Source of the DNA: Callorhinus ursinus | Lineage: Eukaryota; Chordata; Mammalia; Carnivora; Otariidae | Length of the DNA: 64,000 bases | NCBI RefSeq assembly: GCF_003265705.1 | Contig: NW_020313157.1 | Coordinates: forward strand, 620,001-684,000 | Direction of reading: 5' to 3' | Part shown: positions 58,330-64,000 of the stretch, one piece after another | Layout: each line of letters starts with the position of its first letter | Numbering within the stretch: the stretch's first letter is position 1 | Program-made: the position numbers and the translations under genes | Notes under the pieces: model-generated | Seen by the model: the letters and a program-made list of their open reading frames with translations, nothing else | Told to the model about the DNA's origin: nothing | Database searches by the model: none

Positions 58330-58435
58330 TTTTATTGCAATGATTAAATGAGAAATTGGATGTAGGACATCAAGTCCAGGCCTGGCCCAGTACCTACCCA
58401 CATAGTAGGTACTCAATTAATGTGAGCTATAAATA
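58330..58435 (+). mobile_element. MIR 3' fragment
   Basis: 'gattaaatgagaaattgg', 'cctggcccagtacctac' and 'agtaggtactcaattaatg' match the MIR 3' end. Confidence 0.65.
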
Positions 58436-58439
58436 ACTC

Positions 58440-59130
58440 CCCAAGACACCAAAAGGGTAAACCCAGGGTGGCCATCCTAGAAAAAGCTCAACTCCAATTT
58501 TTCGGGGGTATTTTGTAGTTTAGTTTGCATTCCCTTCAGTGGAAAAGTAAAAGGAAAAAAAAAAAAGGTTGATCTGCCTACTCTACTTCTGGGTTCTTAT
58601 ATAAAATGTTTATTGGAGAGCTGAGTTTAGGAAGACCTTCAATCTCTGAATATAATGCAGTCCATCACATTGGTTGTAATAAAGCTCGTTGCTCTTTCCA
58701 AATGTATCCTACAGTGAAGTGTGTCCTCTGATTCCAGGCAAACAGTACCATTTACGTCAGATATGAAAGTACAAAGTCCATCACTTGTGGTTGGGCTTTT
58801 TCATTTGTTTTGGGGGTCTTTTGTGGGTTTTTTTTTTTTTTTGGTATAAGGGAGAAAAAAGAGTGTGGGAAAGTAGTAATTGCTTAGGATTCAGGAAAAG
58901 AAGCAAGGAATAATCAATTGGGAAAAAAAAAGAAAACAAAAAGTCACGAGTCAAGTCGGCCATGATTAATTAACTCGATTCTGGCTCATGTTGTATAAAT
59001 TGAAGAAAATGCATTTGAGAGAACAACCTGGGGAGTCCACTCATCTCTCCCCCAACAATTTCATTTCAACTTTGGGGGAACTAGAATTCGCTCCTTAAGT
59101 CCTGCCGTCTTGCCGAGGTGCCGGCTTTGG
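58440..59130. other. Stretch without recognised gene
   Basis: No named repeat or exon. It holds short A and T runs (58553-58566 and 58829-58842). Confidence 0.45.
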
Positions 59131-59133
59131 AGG

Positions 59134-59270
59134 GGAGACGCAGGGGTAGTAGACAGGAGACGCAGGGGTAGTAGACAGGANNNNNNNNNNAGGAGACGCA
59201 GGGGTAGTAGACAGGAGACGCAGGGGTGGACAGGAGACGCAGGGGTGGACAGGAGATGCAGGGGTGGACA
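59134..59270. repeat. GC-rich minisatellite with assembly gap
   Basis: Six full units are visible. Three are 22-bp (59134-59155, 59156-59177, 59192-59213), starting GGAGACGCAGGGG and carrying TAGTAGACA. Three are 19-bp (59214-59232, 59233-59251, 59252-59270), with TGGACA instead. One 19-bp unit has T in place of the C of ACGC. The array is split by N at 59181-59190. It has one CpG per 22-bp unit. Confidence 0.95.
59181..59190. other. 10-N assembly gap
   Basis: Ten N characters inside the minisatellite. The true gap length is unknown, because 10 N is often a placeholder. The array length is therefore unreliable. Confidence 0.99.
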
Positions 59271-59274
59271 GGAG

Positions 59275-60030
59275 AAAAGAGCTTGGCCAGGCTAAGTACT
59301 AATTGGGGGAAAAGAATAATGGGTTTGTTGTTATATCAAACCTTGAGCAGATAAGCCCAAAGACCGAAAGCTCTAACATATCTAACTGATGGCTAACAAC
59401 ACTTGGGATAATTTATTGAGCATGTCCTGAAATCTCAAAATACTGAGTGTTTGCAGGACTTAAATGACCTGTGGCATGGTGTGGTATGTGCCAGGCACTA
59501 CACATAGAGCAGTGAGCACTTCTTCTCCTGTTGTTCCTGGTAAAACTGTATCATTTCGCTGGTATCAGTACTTCTATCAAGAGTCACTGCTCCAGATGCA
59601 AGTCACTGGGGAGATCCAAGTGTTGGTTATCTGATTAAAAGAAAGTCAGAGGTCAGGATGCCTGCAGAACTTGAATGAGCCTCAAATAACAGGGTTTTCA
59701 AGAGCTGTTTTCTTTAGGGAGAAAGGCTTTTTACACTTCCTGTGCCGTGCACCCACTTGTTAAATACCCCCATTAGCAACAGAGCCAGACCCCCAGGTCT
59801 GAGACAAAGGCATCCAGGCAGACGGATTCCATAGACAAACACCAAGTAAGAGGTGGCAGCTACAAGCAGCACCTGCCAAGGAACCCCTTCAGCCTCCTGC
59901 TTCCCTCTGCTTCCTGCAAGGATGCAGTCTCTCAGAGTTGTTAATTTCAGGCCTCCAAGTGACAGGGCAGCCCCCTGGCCACAAAGAGGCCCGGCTGCTC
60001 GGACACACGCACACACTTTTCCAAGTGAAA
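59275..60030. other. Stretch with a faint MIR-like piece
   Basis: 'ggtatgtgccaggcactaca' near 59483-59502 hints at an old MIR or L2 end. No exon is seen. The 111-codon minus-strand frame at 59714-60049 shows no recognised domain. Confidence 0.4.
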
Positions 60031-60039
60031 CCAGAAAAC

Positions 60040-60270
60040 GTCTTTGCATCTGATAACTTGCAAGGTGGGGGGAAAATATTGCCTATTATTTATTCTAATA
60101 ATAAACCATTACCCAAGGCACATTTTTATTCTCCAGATTTAATAAGGTATTTTGTGAACCGAGGCAGAGGAGGGAGGGAGAAAACAATTGTGGTTATTAG
60201 GGAGATGATTTCTGTTTGTTTCAGACGCAGAAGTAATCATCATTCCTTTCCTTCATAATCAAGGGTTATA
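60040..60270. promoter_or_regulatory. Candidate conserved non-coding element
   Basis: AT-rich unique block with TATTATTTATTCTAATAATAAA, cited in part, then AACAATTGTGGTTATTAGG (contains TGTGGTT, a RUNX-like core) and GTAATCATCATTCC. It could be an enhancer. Not testable here. Confidence 0.2.
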
Positions 60271-60619
60271 ACTGCCCCCCCCAACCTCTTGCTCTGGCCA
60301 AGAAAATTCAAACAACACTCAACAAAATGTCCTGAGGAACTAAAAGGGCTTGGCATGCTTCCCTGAACCAGTCTCCTAAGATCATCATTACCTTATGGCC
60401 AGAAAACTCTGATTATGGTGCAGGAGATCTCAAGACAGACTTCTTGTCATCCCCCTCTCCACATCCAGAGGTGGGAAAGCGTGGGGAGAACCAGGTGGGT
60501 GATTTACATACCACCTGCGTATCTCTACTTAGATGGGATAGATATAGGTTCTCAAGATATTTTCACGCAAAGATGTTTTAACTGGAGGTTTTTTTTTTCT
60601 TCTTTCTTTCTTTCTGGTT

Positions 60620-60795
60620 AGATGTTGCAAAGTTCTAATGGTAATTTTATCACAAGTTGGTAATTTGATAATCTGCATCCCAATTAAATAGATTCAGCAG
60701 AGACACCCAGGCCACTGGCCTTATCTGGGCAGTCATCCTGATCATGTTAATTGAGAGACATCTGAAAGGCATCTTAAATGCAGCCGTTAAAAGGA
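60620..60795. promoter_or_regulatory. Candidate conserved non-coding element
   Basis: A unique block with TAATTTGATAATCTGC, CAATTAAATAGATT, CTTATCTGGGC (GATA-like) and GTTAATTGAGAG. No repeat or frame. The enhancer call is inference from motif style only. Confidence 0.2.
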
Positions 60796-60799
60796 CAAA

Positions 60800-60995
60800 C
60801 TCTAACAGCCAGATTTCCAAGGGTCAACTCTCAACCCTGCAACTTATTAGTTTAGGGAGCTCAGACAAATTCCTCACCTGGATCTGCCCATACACCCCAA
60901 GGGGTCACCGAAAGGTCTGAATGAACCTTAACATCTGTGAAGCAATTAGAGAGTGCCTGGGAATACAGAAAGCACCAAATAAGTGTCTTTTCACT
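60800..60995 (+). mobile_element. MIR fragment
   Basis: Phrases 'caacttattagtttagggag', 'ctcagacaaattcctcacc', 'tgaagcaattagagagtgc' and 'gaaagcaccaaataagtg' follow sense MIR. Confidence 0.65.
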
Positions 60996-60999
60996 GTAA

Positions 61000-61580
61000 G
61001 AAAGTGAAGTCAATCCCAAGTCTATTGGTTGCTGTTGCTGTTATCTATCCCTTTTTATAGGTTGACAATGTACTGGGTCTGCCCCAGCTCTGTGCTTAGA
61101 TGTTAGGTGGACAATAGCACAGTGACAGAAAACCAAGGATTTGAAAAGCGGCTGATGCTTCTGGAAGTTTGGTGCTGCAACATTAAAAGTTCACATCCAC
61201 AGATCGTAGAGTATGTCAACAGAAATAAATCATGTAACAACCACTGCACTACCAGAAAAAAACAAATAGCAAAGTGAACTAAGTCCCATTGGACCAATTT
61301 TCCAGACAAGGAAATAGGGGCATAAATGACTTTGCAGTTGAAGGCAGCTCAGGTGAACATCCCCCAGGCTGGCTTTTCTAAGGTATGCTGCTATCTGCAT
61401 CTGAAGAAATCTTTACACAGCCATAAGAGGTCCTTACCATTCCTGATTTCCGCGACTTTACAAAATGTCATCATTTAAGAAATGGGAACAATCCTGTAGC
61501 TGGAGAAGCTTGAGGAGTGTTCATTTTGTAATTTTCCAGTTCAGTTGTCTGAAAGGGTTGCCTGGGTGGTGGTTGTTATG
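61000..61580. other. Stretch without recognised gene
   Basis: No exon or named repeat is recognised. Confidence 0.45.
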
Positions 61581-61585
61581 GTTGC

Positions 61586-61634
61586 CGTGTGTGCGTGTGT
61601 GTGTGTGTGTGCGCGCGCACGCACACACGCACAC
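61586..61634. repeat. 49-nt alternating pyrimidine-purine tract
   Basis: Every base from 61586 to 61634 alternates pyrimidine and purine: (TG)n, then GCGCGCGC (61611-61618), then (CA/CG)n. The dyad around the GC core makes it nearly self-complementary. It is strongly Z-DNA-prone and hairpin-prone. Confidence 0.95.
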
Positions 61635-61638
61635 CCGC

Positions 61639-61681
61639 GAAAGAGAGAGAGGGAGGGGGAGAGAGAGAGAGAGAGAGAGAG
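61639..61681. repeat. 43-nt polypurine tract
   Basis: All purine from 61639 to 61681: GAAAGAGAGAGAGGGAGGGG, then (AG)n. It starts a few bases after the alternating tract. Mirror-like and able to form H-DNA. Confidence 0.95.
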
Positions 61682-61689
61682 TCACACTC

Positions 61690-62025
61690 TTCCTGGAAAG
61701 CTTAATGGAAGGAGCGCTGGAAGATATATGCTTCATGAAAAATGAACGCTTATAACCCCTAAACTTAAAGAATCTTTATTGGAAGAATTCGGGTTCACAA
61801 AAGTTCTGAAACAATGAGAAGGCATTCATGTAAATCGCAGGCAATTTAAAAGGAAAATCTAGGTCATCTGGCTGTTTGCTTTGTCATCATCAGTATTAAT
61901 TAGACGCAGGAAGTAATGACTGAGCTCAGACAGCTCTTCAGATTTAAAATAATAATAATAATAATAAACCAACAGAGCACAGCTTTACCTTCGGAAAGAA
62001 AATATTTTCACAAGTAGCGTTCTGA
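61690..62025. other. Stretch without recognised gene
   Basis: A short (AAT)n run at about 61948-61966 is the only structure noted. Confidence 0.5.
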
Positions 62026-62029
62026 AAGA

Positions 62030-62220
62030 ACCTGAGTGGGAAAACCTTGCAATTAAATTCGGCAAATGCGCTGTGAAATAATCCCAGGGGAAGTCTTATC
62101 TGTACTTAATATTCAAATAAATATTCTTTTTGTGTGCCGTGCATTCAATAGGGTGCATTTTATTTAATTTAAGTGTATAATGTAATCAGTATCATGAGGA
62201 ATAATCACAAGGAGCAGTAG
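62030..62220. promoter_or_regulatory. Candidate conserved non-coding element
   Basis: An AT-rich unique block with TTAATATTCAAATAAATATT, a TGTGCCGTGCATTC segment with a retained CpG, TTTATTTAATTTAAGTG and GTAATCAGTATCATG. It has several homeodomain-like cores and no repeat signature. Conservation is untested. Confidence 0.3.
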
Positions 62221-62339
62221 AAGCCTTTAACTAGGATAAATGGGCCAGCTCCACAGTTGAATGGGCAATCGTGGGTGAGGAAGGAAATGCAAAGTGCAGA
62301 AACCCAAGTACAGTTTTCCCTGGATTGCCTTACAGGACC

Positions 62340-62485
62340 TTGATACTCAAAGTTTGGGCCATGGCATCATCTGGCAGCTCCTTAGAAATGCAGTTCCCTC
62401 ACACCCCACCCCAGACCAACTGGATCAGAATCTCCATTTTCCAGGATCCCAGGTGATGCCTATGCACATTGAATCTGGAGAGGGA
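62340..62485 (+). mobile_element. MER5A-type hAT-Charlie fragment
   Basis: Phrases 'ctcaaagtttgggccatgg', 'catcatctggcagctcctta', 'gaaatgcagttccctcaca', 'ccccaccccagaccaactgg' and 'atcagaatctccatttt' match the MER5A body order. Confidence 0.7.
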
Positions 62486-62489
62486 CTGA

Positions 62490-62965
62490 GGTCAGGTGAA
62501 TCGGGGGCAGCTCTGCTCTCAAAGAGCTGCGCTCCTGTGTCTTCATAAATGGTAGGCAGCAAAAGGCTGCCAAAGCAGGCTCACTCCCCTCATCAGCCCA
62601 GCCCTGAGGACAGGAGGAGAGGGGAGAGGGCAGGGGTCTTACAATCTCTGTACAGTGGGTGCTTCTGCTCTCTTTGTTGAACTGAATTCTGGCCATTTCA
62701 TGTCATTTCTGCTGACTCACATCACCTTCCCAATTGGAGCAAGTCTCGCACTGGCCAAGAGCCTCGTTCCACAAAGTTAGGGCACGCCCTGGGCCACAGA
62801 GAGTGTGGAAGTTTCACAAGGTTTAGTGCAGGGGCTGTGCTTGCATCTGGGGACATCAAAAGCATTTTTAGTTCACATGGACCCAAGCCAGGGTCCCTCA
62901 GAGAGCATGAAACAAAACTCTGTCACCACCAACAAAATGGCTCGTGAAATTCAAGGATAGACCTA
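62490..62965. other. Stretch without recognised gene
   Basis: No exon or named repeat is recognised. The sequence is moderately GC-rich. Confidence 0.45.
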
Positions 62966-62969
62966 CTGA

Positions 62970-62992
62970 ACAATGAACAACTTGTTCATTGT
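62970..62992. promoter_or_regulatory. SOX-dimer-like palindrome
   Basis: Arms ACAATGAACAA (62970-62980) and TTGTTCATTGT (62982-62992) are exact reverse complements around one central base. SOX HMG-box proteins bind AACAAT/ATTGTT cores, and SOXE members bind as dimers to inverted pairs. Each arm has ACAAT and AACAA. GATTATTC follows immediately. Function is inferred. Confidence 0.4.
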
Positions 62993-62999
62993 GATTATT

Positions 63000-63620
63000 C
63001 AGGAATACCATCTCTAATTCCAGCAGGGAATTATCAGAGAGCTTGGGTCGGGGAGAAGTAATGCTCCCCGAGCGGACCTAATATAAAAAGTTCTGCATGG
63101 GTGGTGTTCCCCGTCAGGAGCTGGCCAATTTGTAATTTGCTCATGACTCTGGGTTTGAATGTTTTCTTAAAAAAAAAAAAAATTAGGATTGATTAAAAAA
63201 AAATGAAACCATCCAATTTTAAGGAGAACAGGAGGAGACACGGTAGCCATCCAGAGCTTGCTGGCAGCCAGCAGAGGACGGAAGCAAAGGAGAGCTGGTT
63301 TCCTTCGCTGGATAGAGCAGAGCTGGGAAGCCAGGCTAGCCTCAGTAATGAGTGCGTTAAATAATGAGGAGGTCCGGACAGTCAACTTGGCTGAAACCTT
63401 CCTTCACTGCCACTGGCAGTGCTGCTGGGAAAGAGGAAAGCCTCTGTAATTACACTAATGAGGAGGAGATGAACTGCAGGTCACCATGGGTGAGGCGCTA
63501 GGGTTCCGTGGGTACTGGGCAGGCAAACTGGGACCACCATGGCCAGATGGGAATCAAGCTGCCTGCCTTCTATGGGCAGTGGGTGACACATGGGATGCCT
63601 TTTGGCAGCACAGAAAAGTG
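63000..63620. other. Unique stretch
   Basis: No exon or repeat is recognised. A14 and A9 runs occur near 63169 and 63195. The block just after the palindrome (63000-63130) also looks unique and could belong to the same element. Confidence 0.4.
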
Positions 63621-63624
63621 GAGT

Positions 63625-63875
63625 ATTTAAGCTCTCATGATAACCAAGCATTCATTAAGTACTGGCTTTGTGAGGTGTACTGAACTAAGGGCTTTCTGTG
63701 CATTTTATCACAGGGGATCATTGTATCCTCTTGATGGGGCTGATAGTATTTTCCTCCCTAGTCTGTGGCTCAGAGAAATTAAGCCGCCCGTTCAAGCTGA
63801 CACAGCAAGTGAAAGGTGGAGCTGGGATCTGAGGCCTGGCAACGAGGCTGAGGGTCAGTTTTCTTGACCACTCAC
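63625..63875 (-). mobile_element. MIR, antisense
   Basis: Antisense order: 'attcattaagtactggcttt', 'ggctcagagaaattaagcc', 'caagctgacacagcaagtga' and 'gtggagctgggatctgag', ending near 'ttcttgaccactcactct'. The frames at 63486-63867 are relics of this and its flank. Confidence 0.75.
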
Positions 63876-64000
63876 TCTTTCTGCCTCTCTGCCTTCAAAG
63901 CTGTGGGCCACGTTCCTACAGCACAGCTGCTGGGTATCTGCTTTCCAGCCACTTTACCACCTACACACCACCCCGGCTCCAGCTCTAGAACAGTCCATAG

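Noticed and set aside
59110..59295. Arg/Gly-rich repeat protein
   Set aside because: It is the translation of the minisatellite and passes through N bases.
61465..61755. Cys/Val/Arg-Glu-rich frame as a small protein
   Set aside because: It is the translation of the GT/GC and GA simple repeats.

Overview
The window is nuclear DNA from a placental mammal. It most likely comes from a non-canid caniform carnivore (bear, mustelid, seal or relative). The evidence is four tRNA-Lys-derived Can-SINE copies with the head GCGCCTGGGTGGCTCAG or close variants of it (a fifth, shorter copy is older), plus three L1 3' ends of the carnivore type that include the string CTCTTTAATACCCATCACCAGG. The SINE body matches what I remember of arctoid carnivores rather than dog. 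The species call is inference from repeat families only.

I found no protein-coding exon, rRNA, functional tRNA or CRISPR array. All open frames are short (180 residues or fewer), none shows a domain I recognise, and many run through simple repeats or transposons. The layout (sparse old repeats, AT-rich blocks with homeodomain-like motifs, no exons) fits an intergenic region or a large intron near a developmental gene.

Region by region. 0-5 kb holds old L1M and L2 fossils, a (CA)n tract and a 5'-truncated L1 with perfect target-site duplications. 5-16 kb is mostly unique DNA with MIR and L2 pieces, an L2 split by another old element near 11 kb, and an 83-bp tandem duplication at 13.0 kb. 16-21 kb is repeat-poor and the best candidate for regulatory or non-coding-RNA content: a repeated 24-bp acceptor-like motif, a (GA)n/(CT)n pair, and a small CpG cluster at 19.77-20.22 kb. 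21-31 kb has a 59-bp tandem duplication, two recent SINEs, old L1M and LTR pieces and a second young L1. 31-45 kb is dense in fossils: an L1/HAL1-like antisense piece, several copies of one hAT-like element, MLT1-type LTRs, a third young L1 and a perfect 21-bp hairpin at 37.95 kb. 45-50 kb is mostly unremarkable. 50-53 kb is a decayed L1M/HAL1-like ORF1 body. 53-54 kb has two SINEs in opposite orientation. 54-64 kb has L2 and MIR pieces, another SINE, a minisatellite broken by a 10-N assembly gap, a Z-DNA-prone tract next to a polypurine run, and a SOX-dimer-like palindrome at 62.97 kb.

There are no genes working together here. What the window records is retroposon insertion history plus a few candidate regulatory or structural DNA elements. 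I saw no convincing undescribed biological system. The items most worth checking are the 21-bp hairpin, the SOX-like palindrome, the CpG cluster between GA and CT tracts, the repeated acceptor-like motif, and the gapped minisatellite.
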